Source: Croceicoccus marinus
GTDB lineage: Bacteria > Pseudomonadota > Alphaproteobacteria > Sphingomonadales > Sphingomonadaceae
Length of the DNA stretch: 64,000 nucleotides
Direction: 5' to 3'
Assembly (NCBI RefSeq): GCF_001661675.2
Contig: NZ_CP019602.1
Location: forward strand, 2,381,501 to 2,445,500
Shown here: positions 17,144 to 27,808 of the stretch, piece after piece
How the letters are laid out: each line of letters starts with the position of its first letter
Numbering within the stretch: the first letter of the stretch is position 1
Translations under genes and position numbers: made by a program
Notes under the pieces: model-generated
Seen by the model: only the letters and a program-made list of their open reading frames with translations
Told to the model about the DNA's origin: nothing
The model's database searches: none

Positions 17144-18187
17144 CTAGTCTTCCGCCGGGGCGTCGATGGGCCGGCGCACGCCCGCGGGCTGCCATGGCTG
17201 CCCGATGCGATGCGCGAAACGGTCGCGAAAGGCCCATAGCCAGCCCACGCGCCGCTCGGCGATGCCGGGCAGGCTGAGCATATCGCCGCCGAGCCACGGC
17301 AGGAACGGGTTGCGCCGCGCATAGGACCATATCTCGACCCGCTCGCCCGCCTGTGCCGCCGCGCCGCGGGCGTGGAACCCGCCGGTATCGGCCACCACCA
17401 GCGTATTGGCGGGCACGGCCAGCCCCTCTGCCGGGCCAAGGCCCATCGCGGCAAGGTCGTCGTCGCTGACCCGCGGCGATCCGCGCGCCGAGAGCCGGTC
17501 GATCGCCGCGGGATCGGACAAGCTGCGCCGATACTCCCAGTCCAGCCGCCGGGCCGTATAAAGGTGCGACCCGCGCACATAGGTAAACGGCCCGTCCTCT
17601 GCCCGCACCGGGTTCAGGAACAGCCACGCCTTCATCGAGGCGTGGAAGCTGTCGGCGTGGACCGTTTCCTGCGGGTCGGGATCGTTCCCGCCGCACTGGC
17701 TGACGATGGTCTGGATGTAATGCAGCGGCTCGGTCCGATAGCTTGCGACATAGTGGAACAGCCCCCTGATGTCGCGCCGCGCCAGAAATGTGCGCAGCTG
17801 CGGCACGGCGTCCAGCATGGCGGGGTCGATCGCCATGCGCCGGGTCACCGCGTCGCCCTGCCGCATTTCGCGCGCGGGACCTTCATAGGAAAGAAGCGCC
17901 TGCCGAAGCGCGGGAAAGTCGCGCGGATCGATTGCATTCCCGATCGCCACGAAACCGTCGCGGTCGAACGCCTTGCGCCAGTCGGCCCGCACATGGCGCG
18001 CCAATCGGCGGCGGCGCCAGCGGCACAGCCGGTCGGCAAGCCGCACGCGCGCGCGGTGCAGCCCCATGCGGTTCAGCCGTCTCGAACCGATCAGCGGATG
18101 GTCGAGGAAGCTTTTCGCCGAGGTCGCAAGCTGCAGCACATGCAGCGGCGCCAGCAAGATCCTTGCGAGCCGTGCAGCCATCGTCAC
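17144..18187 (-). CDS. Phytanoyl-CoA dioxygenase (PhyH) family protein
   Basis: This 347-residue enzyme matches the Fe(II)/2-oxoglutarate dioxygenase fold of the PhyH family. The metal triad is seen as VHADSFHASM (H177, D179) and DTGGFHARG (H272); an arginine near 274-284 would hold 2-oxoglutarate. An N-terminal basic region of about 60 residues is rich in arginine. It lies 24 bases after kdsA on the same strand, so the two are probably co-transcribed. Family members hydroxylate small molecules or lipids; the target here is unknown, but the setting suggests a modification of the capsule or its lipid anchor. Confidence 0.83.
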   Translation of the reverse strand: MTMAARLARILLAPLHVLQLATSAKSFLDHPLIGSRRLNRMGLHRARVRLADRLCRWRRRRLARHVRADWRKAFDRDGFVAIGNAIDPRDFPALRQALLSYEGPAREMRQGDAVTRRMAIDPAMLDAVPQLRTFLARRDIRGLFHYVASYRTEPLHYIQTIVSQCGGNDPDPQETVHADSFHASMKAWLFLNPVRAEDGPFTYVRGSHLYTARRLDWEYRRSLSDPAAIDRLSARGSPRVSDDDLAAMGLGPAEGLAVPANTLVVADTGGFHARGAAAQAGERVEIWSYARRNPFLPWLGGDMLSLPGIAERRVGWLWAFRDRFAHRIGQPWQPAGVRRPIDAPAED

Positions 18188-18211
18188 CGTCCTAGCCTGG
18201 CCGGTTCGCCG

Positions 18212-19069
18212 TCATGCCGCCCGCTCGCCCTGCTTTACCAAGGAGTCGATCGCCATAAGCTGCTTCAGCAAGGGTTCGAACAGGTCGAGCCGCAGTGCAT
18301 TGGGCCCGTCGGACAGCGCCTTGTCGGGATCGGGATGGGTTTCCATGAACACGCCCGACACGCCGGCGGCGACCGCCGCGCGCGCCAGCAGCGGTACATA
18401 TTCCCGCTGCCCGCCCGACTTGCTGCCAAGCCCGCCCGGCTGCTGCACCGAATGGGTCGCGTCGAACACTATTGGACAACCCGTCTCGGCCATGATCGAC
18501 AGGCTGCGCATGTCGGACACCAGCGTGTTGTAGCCGAACGAGGTGCCGCGTTCGCACAGCATGATATTGTCGCCCGGATGGCCGGCGGCCTGCGCGGCAT
18601 TGCGCGCCTTGGCGACCACCTGCTGCATGTCGGCAGGCGCCATGAACTGCGCCTTCTTGATGTTCACCGGCTTGCCGGTCGCGGCCACGGCGGCGATGAA
18701 ATCGGTCTGCCGCGCCAGGAATGCGGGGGTCTGCAGCACGTCCACCACCTCGGCCACCGCGGCGGCCTGTGCAGGTTCATGCACGTCGGTCAGCACCGGA
18801 AGGCCCGTTTCGGCGCGCACCTTTTCCAGGATGCGCAGCCCCTCCTCCATGCCCGGACCGCGGAAGGACTGGTCCGAACTGCGGTTCGCCTTGTCGAAGG
18901 AGCTCTTGTAGATCAGCAGTAGGCCCAGCCTGCGCGCGGTGGCGGCAAGACTGTCCGCAACATGCAGTGCATGGAACTCGCTTTCGATTACGCAAGGACC
19001 AGCTATCGCGAAAAGCGGGCTGGTCGTCGACAATTGGTGGCCGCAAAGGATCATAAGTGGTTGCTGCAA
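18212..19069 (-). CDS. kdsA: 3-deoxy-D-manno-octulosonate-8-phosphate synthase
   Basis: This 285-residue protein matches KdsA in length and motifs: [11 protein letters not shown] near the start, [25 protein letters not shown], and [12 protein letters not shown]. It condenses phosphoenolpyruvate with D-arabinose 5-phosphate to give Kdo-8-phosphate in the cytoplasm. It is divergent from kdsD and kdsB, with which it completes most of the CMP-Kdo pathway. KdsC, the phosphatase, is not recognised in the window. Kdo could serve the capsule primer as well as lipopolysaccharide; the neighbouring kpsC/kpsS support the capsule use. Confidence 0.96.
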   Translation of the reverse strand: MQQPLMILCGHQLSTTSPLFAIAGPCVIESEFHALHVADSLAATARRLGLLLIYKSSFDKANRSSDQSFRGPGMEEGLRILEKVRAETGLPVLTDVHEPAQAAAVAEVVDVLQTPAFLARQTDFIAAVAATGKPVNIKKAQFMAPADMQQVVAKARNAAQAAGHPGDNIMLCERGTSFGYNTLVSDMRSLSIMAETGCPIVFDATHSVQQPGGLGSKSGGQREYVPLLARAAVAAGVSGVFMETHPDPDKALSDGPNALRLDLFEPLLKQLMAIDSLVKQGERAA

Positions 19070-19227
19070 TCCCGCCAGACCTTGGGAATGGCGCTGTTAA
19101 TACTAACACAATTTGAATATATTGACCGGTGGATCAAGTCTGGGGCCGCTTTGACAAAAAAATACCTGTCAGGCAATTGGTAACCATTCTGGCTTATGCC
19201 ACGGGGTCGCAGAACTGGTGGGGCGCC
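19070..19227. promoter_or_regulatory. Divergent promoter region between kdsA and kdsD
   Basis: This 158-base AT-richer gap lies between divergent genes, so it should hold two promoters. TTGACA at 19151-19156 is a perfect -35 consensus reading towards kdsD, but the matching -10 (CAATTG or AATTGG near 19174-19180) is poor. The kdsA-side promoter cannot be placed. Confidence 0.35.
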
Positions 19228-20247
19228 ATGCCCGATGCAAAGTTGATATCAACAATGAATCTTCACGTCGCGCCGTCGCCGCACAGGCTGTCGGCACTCA
19301 GGACGCTGGATATCGAGATCGAGGGTCTCGTTGCGCTCAAGGACGCGCTGACGAGTCCGGGTCTGGGCAAGTCGCTGGAAATGGCGATCCATGCGATCGC
19401 CACCACCTCCGGCCGCGTGGTCGTGACCGGCATGGGGAAAAGCGGGCATGTCGCGCGCAAGATCGCCGCGACCATGCGTTCCACGGGTACGTCGGCGCTG
19501 TTCCTCCACCCGGGCGAAGCGAGCCACGGCGACCTTGGCGTGATCTCGCCGGGCGATGTCGTGCTGGCGATCACCTGGTCGGGCGAAACGCGCGAGCTTA
19601 ATGACATCTTCCATTATTGCCGCCATTACGGCGTGACGCTGGTCGTCGCGACCGCGCAGCCGGACAGCACGGCCGGGCGCGCGGCGGACATCTGCCTGTC
19701 CCTTCCGCAAGTGCGCGAGGCGTGTCCCAATGCGCTGGCGCCGACTTCGTCCACCACGCTGCAGCTGGTGCTGGGCGATGCGCTGGCGGTCGCGCTGATC
19801 GAGGCGCGGGGATTTTCGCCCAACGATTTCCGCGTGTTCCATCCCGGCGGACGGCTTGGCGCGTTGCTGGCGACGGTGAACGACGTGATGGGAACGGGCG
19901 ACGCGGTGCCGCGGGTGTCGACCAGCACGTCGATCATGGGCGCCACGATCGAGATGAACCGCAAGCGTTACGGCTGCACCGCGGTGGTGGACGACCAGGA
20001 CCGGCTGGTCGGCGCGTTCACCGACGGCGACCTGCGCCGCTGCATCACGGTCTATGACCTCAAGGAAGACATTGCCCGCCACATGTCGCTCAACCCGGTG
20101 TCGATCGATCCGGATTGCCTGTGCAGCGAAGCGCTGGGCGTGATGAACGAGAATGCCGTCTCGGTCCTGTTCGTGACCCGTCAGGACAGGCTGGTCGGGA
20201 TCATCCACATGCACGACATCGTCAAGCTGGGTATCGAGCGGAGCTGA
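19228..20247 (+). CDS. kdsD: D-arabinose-5-phosphate isomerase (KpsF/GutQ type)
   Basis: This protein has 339 residues from ATG 19228 (MPDAKLIST); ATG 19255 is an alternative. The SIS sugar isomerase domain covers about residues 35-180 with VVVTGMGKSGHVARKIAATM and HPGEASHGDLGVI. Two CBS domains follow (VNDVMGTGDAVPRVS, then AFTDGDLRRCI and HMHDIVKLG at the end). The enzyme converts ribulose 5-phosphate to arabinose 5-phosphate for Kdo. It starts the plus-strand Kdo/capsule run and is followed three bases later by kdsB. A KpsF-type copy in a capsule locus is normal. Confidence 0.95.
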   Translation: MPDAKLISTMNLHVAPSPHRLSALRTLDIEIEGLVALKDALTSPGLGKSLEMAIHAIATTSGRVVVTGMGKSGHVARKIAATMRSTGTSALFLHPGEASHGDLGVISPGDVVLAITWSGETRELNDIFHYCRHYGVTLVVATAQPDSTAGRAADICLSLPQVREACPNALAPTSSTTLQLVLGDALAVALIEARGFSPNDFRVFHPGGRLGALLATVNDVMGTGDAVPRVSTSTSIMGATIEMNRKRYGCTAVVDDQDRLVGAFTDGDLRRCITVYDLKEDIARHMSLNPVSIDPDCLCSEALGVMNENAVSVLFVTRQDRLVGIIHMHDIVKLGIERS

Positions 20248-20250
20248 AGC

Positions 20251-21105
20251 GTGCCGGGCGGCGAAAGGTCTGCGGCGCGCGCGCTGGTCGTGATACCCGC
20301 TCGCCATGGATCGACGCGGCTGCCGGGCAAGCCGCTGCTGTCCATCGCCGGGCGCACCCTGCTGGAACGGGTGCTGGCGAATGCCAATGCCGCCGCAAGG
20401 CTGGCGGGGAACTGCGACATCGTCGTCGCGACCGATGACGAGCGGATCGCCGACCACGCCCGCGAACTGGGCGCGGACGTCCGGATGACCTCGCCCGATC
20501 TCGATTCCGGATCCGCCCGCGCCTTCGCCGCGGCGCTGCAATGCGCTATTGCGCCCGATCACGTCATCAATTTGCAGGGGGACGCGCCCTTCGTCGCGCC
20601 CGATGTGATCGCCGGGCTGATCGCCGCGCTGCGATCCGGTTCCGCCGATGTCGCGACGCCGGTCTACCGGCTGGACTGGGCGCGGCTGGACCGGCTGCGC
20701 GCGCACAAGCAGACCGCTCCGTTCAGCGGCACGACCTGCGTGCGCGATGCACAGGGCCGCGCGTTGTGGTTTTCCAAGACCATCCTGCCCGCCCTGCGGG
20801 ACGAGGCCGGGCTGCGCATCGCCGATCCGCTATCGCCGGTGTGGCAGCACCTGGGCCTTTACGCCTATACGATGCGCGCGCTGGAATGGTTCGCCGCCGC
20901 GCCGCAAGGCCGTTACGAGGCGATGGAAGGGCTGGAGCAATTGCGATTCCTGGAAAACGGCTGGACCGTGGCGACCGTGCCGGTGGCCGCGCCCGATCAC
21001 GCCTTGTCCGGCATCGATACGCCGCAGGACCTTGTGCTTGCCGAGGACGCGATCGCGCGGCTGGGCGATCCGTTTCCCGCCGCCGCGGAGCAGTCGCCGG
21101 CGTGA
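20251..21105 (+). CDS. kdsB: CMP-Kdo synthetase (CMP-3-deoxy-D-manno-octulosonate cytidylyltransferase)
   Basis: This 284-residue protein starts at GTG 20251. Family motifs are VIPARHGSTRLPGKPL at about 14-29 for nucleotide binding, IVVATDDERI, and HVINLQGDAPFV. It activates Kdo with CTP for transfer by KpsC, KpsS or WaaA. It lies three bases after kdsD, and its stop overlaps the next start (GTGA), so a tight operon is evident. It is complete and of usual length (about 250-285). It could serve lipopolysaccharide too, but the position ties it to the capsule. Confidence 0.96.
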   Translation: MPGGERSAARALVVIPARHGSTRLPGKPLLSIAGRTLLERVLANANAAARLAGNCDIVVATDDERIADHARELGADVRMTSPDLDSGSARAFAAALQCAIAPDHVINLQGDAPFVAPDVIAGLIAALRSGSADVATPVYRLDWARLDRLRAHKQTAPFSGTTCVRDAQGRALWFSKTILPALRDEAGLRIADPLSPVWQHLGLYAYTMRALEWFAAAPQGRYEAMEGLEQLRFLENGWTVATVPVAAPDHALSGIDTPQDLVLAEDAIARLGDPFPAAAEQSPA

Positions 21106-21736
21106 CGCCGGATGCGAAACCCTGCATGTTCATCATCGTCCGCCATGGCAACACCTTCGAAACCGGTGAGCTTCCGCGCCGCATCGGCTCGCGCACCGAC
21201 CTGCCGCTGACCGCGCAGGGCCGTGAACAGGGACAGGCGCTGGGGCGGCATTTCGCGGCGCAAGGCATCCGCTTTGCCCGCGCCTTCGTATCCCCGCTGC
21301 TGCGCACGCGGCAGACCGCGGACGCAATCCTGGCGCATCAGCCTGCCCCCGCCGCCCGCGCCGAGACAGCCGGTTTCCTGCGCGAAATCGACCACGGCCC
21401 GGACGAGAACGAGGCGGAGGACACCATTCTCGCCCGCATCGGAAAGGATGCGCTTGCCGCTTGGGACACGCGCGCCATCCCGCCGCCCGGCTGGCAAGTC
21501 GATCCCGAAGCGCGCTTGTCCGCCTGGCGCGGGCTGTTCGCGGGCGAGACGGATGCCGGCGGCCCCGTGCTGCTGGTGACGAGCAATGGCGCGGCGCGCT
21601 TCGCATTGCTGGCGGATCGCGGCCTTGCCGAGGGGGCGCGCGCGGCCTCCACGCTAAAGCTGCCGACCGGCGGCTATGGCATGATCGGGCGGGGCGAAGC
21701 GGGCGCACTCGAACTGCAGGGCTGGGGCATCCGGCC

Positions 21737-21740
<4 letters not shown>
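21102..21740 (+). CDS. Histidine phosphatase (phosphoglycerate mutase-like)
   Basis: It has 212 residues from GTG 21102, or 204 from ATG 21126 (MFIIVRHGN). The catalytic phosphohistidine motif is FIIVRHGNTFET; SPLLRTRQTADAIL and a later VTSNGAARF fit the fold. GTG 21102 overlaps the kdsB stop and the gene's stop overlaps the KpsC start (ATGA). The substrate is unknown. Because KdsC is not seen nearby, a role in sugar phosphate dephosphorylation is possible, but this is speculation. The family also contains mutases and signalling phosphatases. Confidence 0.85.
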
Positions 21741-23439
<1,699 letters not shown>

Positions 23440-23440
<1 letters not shown>

Positions 23441-24633
23441 TGAGCGGCGTGATCCTCGATATCTCGCGCCTGATTTCGCGCGTGCGCCATGTGACTCCGT
23501 CGGGCGTCGACCGGGTCGAGATGGCCTATGCGCGCGGGCTGCTGGCCGAATATGGCGACGGCCTCGCATTTGCGGCGGTCCATCCCTCCGGCCTCTATGG
23601 GCGCCTTAGGCGCAAGGCGGCGCTTGCCTATCTGGACGAGCTGGAGCGGCGCTGGGCGCATGACCGCGAAGACAGCCGCCAGCGCTCGCTGGGTTCGGCG
23701 ATGCCGTGGCTGTCGGCGCTGCGGCCGACGGCTCGCGGTATCGGGTCGGGCGGTGTCTATGTACAGGTCTCGCCCCATCATCTGACCCGCAAGGAACAGG
23801 TGGGCCGCATCCTGGCGCGCGAAAATTGCCGCTATCTGGTGCTGGTCCACGATCTGATCCCCATCGAATATCCCGAATATGCGCGCCCCGGCGGGGCCGA
23901 GCTGCACGCCAGGCGCATGGACAGCGTCGGCAGCCATGCCGATGCGGTGATCGTCAATTCGCAGGCAACCGGCGCGTCGCTGACCCGCTGGCTGCAGGCG
24001 AACGGCCACCGCGTCCCGCCGGTACACGTGGCGCTGCTGGGGACCGAGCCGGTGGCCGACGTGCCGGCATTCCGGTTTCCTGACGAGAGGCCCTTCTTCC
24101 TGTGCCTTGGCACCATCGAGCCGCGCAAGAACCACCTGCTGCTGCTGCATTTGTGGCGGGAGATGGCGGCCAGCCTTCCCGCCGAAACGGTGCCGCGGCT
24201 GGTCGTGGTCGGCCGCCGGGGGTGGGAGAACGAGCAGATCGTCGACCTGCTGGACCGGTGCGAGGGTTTGCGGCCGCATCTGGCCGAGATCAACCGCTGC
24301 CCCGATCATCAGCTGGCCGCCTTGCTGCGCGGCGCGCGCGCCCTTGTCATGCCGTCCTTTGCCGAGGGTTACGGCATGCCCATTGCCGAGGCGCTGAGCG
24401 TCGGCACGCCCGTCATCGCCAGCGACAAGCCGGCCCACCGCGAGGTCGGCGGCGCGGCGCCCGATTACCTCGACCCGCTGGACGGTCCCGGCTGGCGCAA
24501 GGCGGTGCTGGATCACGCGGGCGGAGGATCGTTGCACACCGGCCAGATGGCGCGGCTTGCCGAATGGCGGGCTCCCGGCTGGGGTGCCCACATGGCCACC
24601 GCGCGCAAGGCCATCGAAAGCCTGCGCGGCTGA
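23440..24633 (+). CDS. Family 4 glycosyltransferase
   Basis: This protein has 397 residues from ATG 23440, overlapping the KpsC stop by one base. A Rossmann-like N-terminal half holds DLIPIEYPEYARPGG and NSQATGASL. The C-terminal GT-B half holds LGTIEPRKNHLLLL and the donor site SFAEGYGMPIAEALSVGTPV, with glutamates typical of retaining GT4 enzymes. It would add a sugar to the growing capsule chain from an activated donor in the cytoplasm. The donor cannot be told. It closes the plus-strand operon begun by kdsD and faces the hydroxylase gene four bases away. Confidence 0.92.
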
Positions 24634-24637
24634 ACCG

Positions 24638-25249
24638 TCAGCGCTTCAGCGAGCGCAGATGGCTTCCGAAGACGCGGTCCCAGAACAGGAAGGTGACCGC
24701 GTAATTCGCATTCTCGTCAATATGATGGTGACGCATGTGATGGCGCTTGATCGCGCGTGCGAGCCCGCTGCGCATCGGCAGCTGGTGACAGGCGAAATGG
24801 GTCAGGTCGTACATTACATAGCCCAGCATGAAGCCCAGGAAAGCCCATGTGCCCGCATCGCCCAGCAGCAGTGCGAAAATGCCCCAGATGCACAGCGCGA
24901 CCGGAATGCTGACCACCGGCGGCATCAGATTGCGCAGTCGGTCGTTCGGTTGCAGATGGTGGCTGCCGTGGATCAGGAAGGCCAGCGCCTGAAGCGGTGC
25001 GAAGCGCGCCTTCCAGTGGAACAGGAAGCGGTGCATCGCATATTCGAACAGGCTCCACACCAGAAGCCCGGCGGCGGAAAGGCCAAGCCCCGCCAGCGGA
25101 CCGACCGCGCCCCAGCCCGCCAGCGCGATCAGCGGCAGCAGCACGCCCCAGGTCACCAGGAACCACGAGAGCGATACGACCGTCAGCCGCTCCAGCCACG
25201 CGTTCTGGAACAGGGGCATGCGGTTATCGATGGAAGCGGCGCGTTTCAT
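24638..25249 (-). CDS. Fatty acid hydroxylase / sterol desaturase family protein
   Basis: This protein has 203 residues from ATG 25249 (MKRAASIDNR); a frame extending to 25612 is a shadow of the next gene. Two to four membrane segments occupy about 20-60 and 105-145. The di-iron histidine clusters are HRFLFH near 83, HGSHH near 102 and KRHHMRHHHID near 174. Such enzymes hydroxylate fatty acyl or sterol chains in the membrane. Its place in the capsule locus suggests modification of a lipid anchor or membrane lipid; the true substrate is unknown. It runs convergent to the GT4 gene. Confidence 0.85.
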   Translation of the reverse strand: MKRAASIDNRMPLFQNAWLERLTVVSLSWFLVTWGVLLPLIALAGWGAVGPLAGLGLSAAGLLVWSLFEYAMHRFLFHWKARFAPLQALAFLIHGSHHLQPNDRLRNLMPPVVSIPVALCIWGIFALLLGDAGTWAFLGFMLGYVMYDLTHFACHQLPMRSGLARAIKRHHMRHHHIDENANYAVTFLFWDRVFGSHLRSLKR

Positions 25250-25334
25250 TGCCCCCAAGTCTGGACAGAACGGCCCTGCCGCTGTCAAGCGGTTCGCACC
25301 GAAATGGCCTGTATGAAAGACAGATGATGCCGAC

Positions 25335-26135
25335 ATGTCGAAAATAGGTCGCACATTTCCCGGCATTTCCGGTCCGAAACGGATCCTTGTCACCGGCGCG
25401 TCGGGCGGGCTGGGTTCGGCGCTGGCGCGCGTGCATGCGGCGCCGGGCGTTTCGCTGTGCCTGTGGGGCCGCGATCGCGCCCGGCTGGACGCGGCGGCCG
25501 ACCAGTGCCGCGCGCTGGGATCGGCGGTAGAGGTGCGCAGCCTGGATCTTGCCGATGGCGAGGCGGCGCTCGATGCCTTGCGGGCAGAAGATGCCGACAT
25601 GCGATTCGACATGGCCTATCTGGTCGCAGGCAGGGGCGACACGCGCGCGCCGGGACAGCGCATCGAAAGCGCCGGGCTGGCGCTGCGCCTGGGGCAGGTC
25701 AATTTCAGCGTGCCCGCCGCGATGGCCAGCGAACTGGTCCAGCATATGGCCGAACGCGGCGGCGGCCGGGTGGTGCTGATCGGATCGGCAGCAGGCCAGC
25801 ATGCGCTGCCCTTTGCGGCGGCCTATGCGGCCAGCAAGGCGGGCCTGGCCCGCTATGCCCAGGCGCTGCGGATCGCCGCCGCGCCGCTGGGCGTTTCCGT
25901 GACGCTGGCGGCGCCGGGCTTCATCGACACCCCCGCCGGGCGCGCGGTTCCGGGACCAAAGCCGCTGCTGCTAGGCGCCGACGAAGCCGCGAGGCGGATC
26001 GCGCGCGCGGCAATGGCGGGCAAGGGCCATTTCGTCACGCCCTGGCCGTTCGCCGCCTTGCGCGTGATCGATCGGATGCTGCCCACCGGCCTGCGCGCGC
26101 GCCTGCTGCGCGGCCTCGCTCCGCCCGGGGGCTAG
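25335..26135 (+). CDS. Short-chain dehydrogenase/reductase
   Basis: This 266-residue classical SDR has the nucleotide site VTGASGGLGSALARVH near 20-35, catalytic Ser in VVLIGSAAGQHA, and the Tyr-x-x-x-Lys motif AAAYAASKAGLARY near 160. Residue order and spacing are intact, so it should be active with NAD(P). The substrate is unknown. Its stop overlaps the stop of the convergent sulfatase gene by four bases. The divergent hydroxylase gene begins 85 bases upstream, so a shared control region is likely. Confidence 0.87.
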   Translation: MSKIGRTFPGISGPKRILVTGASGGLGSALARVHAAPGVSLCLWGRDRARLDAAADQCRALGSAVEVRSLDLADGEAALDALRAEDADMRFDMAYLVAGRGDTRAPGQRIESAGLALRLGQVNFSVPAAMASELVQHMAERGGGRVVLIGSAAGQHALPFAAAYAASKAGLARYAQALRIAAAPLGVSVTLAAPGFIDTPAGRAVPGPKPLLLGADEAARRIARAAMAGKGHFVTPWPFAALRVIDRMLPTGLRARLLRGLAPPGG

Positions 26136-27709
26136 TCCGCCGCCGGGCTTAGCGTGCAGTCCAGCACCAGATGATGCAGCGCGGCGGGCGTCAGGTCGCG
26201 GCGCTGGCCGTCGCCGCGAATCGGCCGCCCCTGGCCATCGAAGCGCAGCACGACATAGGGCGTGTGGCGCTCGCCGCCCGGCTCGCTGGCGCCGGGGATG
26301 CTGGGCCGGTGGTCGCCGAAGAAGACCAGCATGGCGGGCCGGCGCAGCGCCGCGATTTCGCCGCGCAGATCGGCCAGCATCGCATCGCCCTTTGCCACCA
26401 GCCGCAGATATTTGGCGACGAGGCGGCTGGCTTGCGTTCCCGATGGCGCATCTTCGGCGCTCTCGTCCGCCGACCACGGGCCGTGATTCTCGATCGTCAC
26501 GGCATAGAGCAGCGTCGGATCGGCGGCTTCACGGGCCAGTTCCATGATCTTGCGGGCGATGGCCGCGTCGGTGACATAGCGCCCCTCGCCCTTGGCGGGC
26601 GGGTCGAAACTGTCCTCTCCCACCAGGCGCGCGAAGCCGCTGGCGGGCAGGATCCGGTCGCGGCCATAAAAGCGCATGTCGTGCGGGTGGATGAACATGC
26701 TGTTCCAGCCAGCAGGCTCCAGCCGCCGGGGCAAGGCATAGGCCGTGTCACGCAGCGCGGTAAGGAAGGGGTCGAACCGGCGAAAGCCCAGTTCGCTTTC
26801 CTCTCGCCCGAAGATCACTGCATATTCGGTGCGCATCGTATAGGCGCCGAAACCGCTGACCTGCAGGCGTCCCCATTGCCACGCATCGTTTCTCGCCCCG
26901 GCAAGCGCGGGCAGCGCCAGTGCGGGATCGCCGAACAGATCGACCGGGTCGGCAAAGGATTCGCACTGGATTGCGACGATCAGCTGCGGCGCGTCGCCCC
27001 CGCCGATGGCGCGGCGGACTGGCGGGCGGGCGGGCGCCTCGACAACGGCGCGCCAGCGGCGCCAGTGCAGCAGCAAGGTCGGCACCAGCCCCAGCCGCAT
27101 CACATCGGCTTCGGCATCGGGCACAAGCGCCAGCGCGCCGAAACGCGGCAGGCGCATGATCGCAGTCAGCGCCGCCAGGCTGGCCAGCGCCAATCCCGCG
27201 CCCAGCAAGTGCGGCAGCGGTTCGGGCACCAGCAGCCAGGCCACCAGCGCGGCCAGCAGCACGGCGACGATGATCATCGCGGCGATCTGCAATCTGGTCA
27301 GCGCCGACAGATAGAATTGCGGATGCCGGAAAATCGCGCCCACCAGCGCCAGGTCGGAAAACAGCAGGGGTTCGCCCAGCATCGCCCGCTTGGCGTTCGA
27401 CGCCAGCGTCAGCAGGGCCAGCAGCGCGAATGCCAGCAGGACGGACAGCGCCGCATTCCCGCACAAGGCCAGGAACCCGCCATACAGGGCCACGCTGACC
27501 AGCGCGAGCAGCACGCTGCCCTCCACGCTGCGCCAGCCGGCGCCGAAACGCCGCGCGGCCTGCGGGCGAGCCAGCCCGTCGAGCACCAGCGCGGCCGCGA
27601 TCAGCGGAAGTATCGGCAGCAGGACGGTCAGGATCACCGGGGTGTCCGTCGGAAAGCAAAGGCATGGTTGAATTGTGACATCAGGGCAACGTCCGTGCGC
27701 ATAGTTCAT
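26132..27709 (-). CDS. LTA-synthase-like membrane sulfatase/phosphotransferase
   Basis: It has 525 residues from ATG 27709; GTG 27637 (501 residues) is the other possible start, and neither has a strong ribosome site. About five membrane segments fill residues 25-195. The extracytoplasmic sulfatase domain has QCESFADPVDLF, GAYTMRTEYAVIFG with the likely nucleophile Thr, YAVTIENHGPWS and FFGDHRPSIPG. Such enzymes transfer phosphoglycerol or phosphoethanolamine-like groups. In a capsule locus it may decorate the polysaccharide. The open frame to 29098 upstream is antisense to kpsS and not real. Confidence 0.87.
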   Translation of the reverse strand: MNYAHGRCPDVTIQPCLCFPTDTPVILTVLLPILPLIAAALVLDGLARPQAARRFGAGWRSVEGSVLLALVSVALYGGFLALCGNAALSVLLAFALLALLTLASNAKRAMLGEPLLFSDLALVGAIFRHPQFYLSALTRLQIAAMIIVAVLLAALVAWLLVPEPLPHLLGAGLALASLAALTAIMRLPRFGALALVPDAEADVMRLGLVPTLLLHWRRWRAVVEAPARPPVRRAIGGGDAPQLIVAIQCESFADPVDLFGDPALALPALAGARNDAWQWGRLQVSGFGAYTMRTEYAVIFGREESELGFRRFDPFLTALRDTAYALPRRLEPAGWNSMFIHPHDMRFYGRDRILPASGFARLVGEDSFDPPAKGEGRYVTDAAIARKIMELAREAADPTLLYAVTIENHGPWSADESAEDAPSGTQASRLVAKYLRLVAKGDAMLADLRGEIAALRRPAMLVFFGDHRPSIPGASEPGGERHTPYVVLRFDGQGRPIRGDGQRRDLTPAALHHLVLDCTLSPAAD

Positions 27710-27808
27710 CCCATGGTCAAGGTAGTTACGCTCTGGCTTCGTCTGATGGGGTAAGACGGGTCCGATCCCATTGGATTCAGGGCCGGAACGCATTAGCGGA
27801 AGCAGCAT

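Noticed and set aside
17372..18922. Plus-strand open frame of 516 codons across the PhyH and kdsA genes
   Set aside because: It covers two certain minus-strand genes and has the skewed composition of a shadow frame.
19249..20706. Long minus-strand open frame (485 codons) opposite kdsD and kdsB
   Set aside because: It is rich in Arg, His and Gln with no domain, and lies antisense to two certain genes. GC-rich third positions make such mirror frames common.
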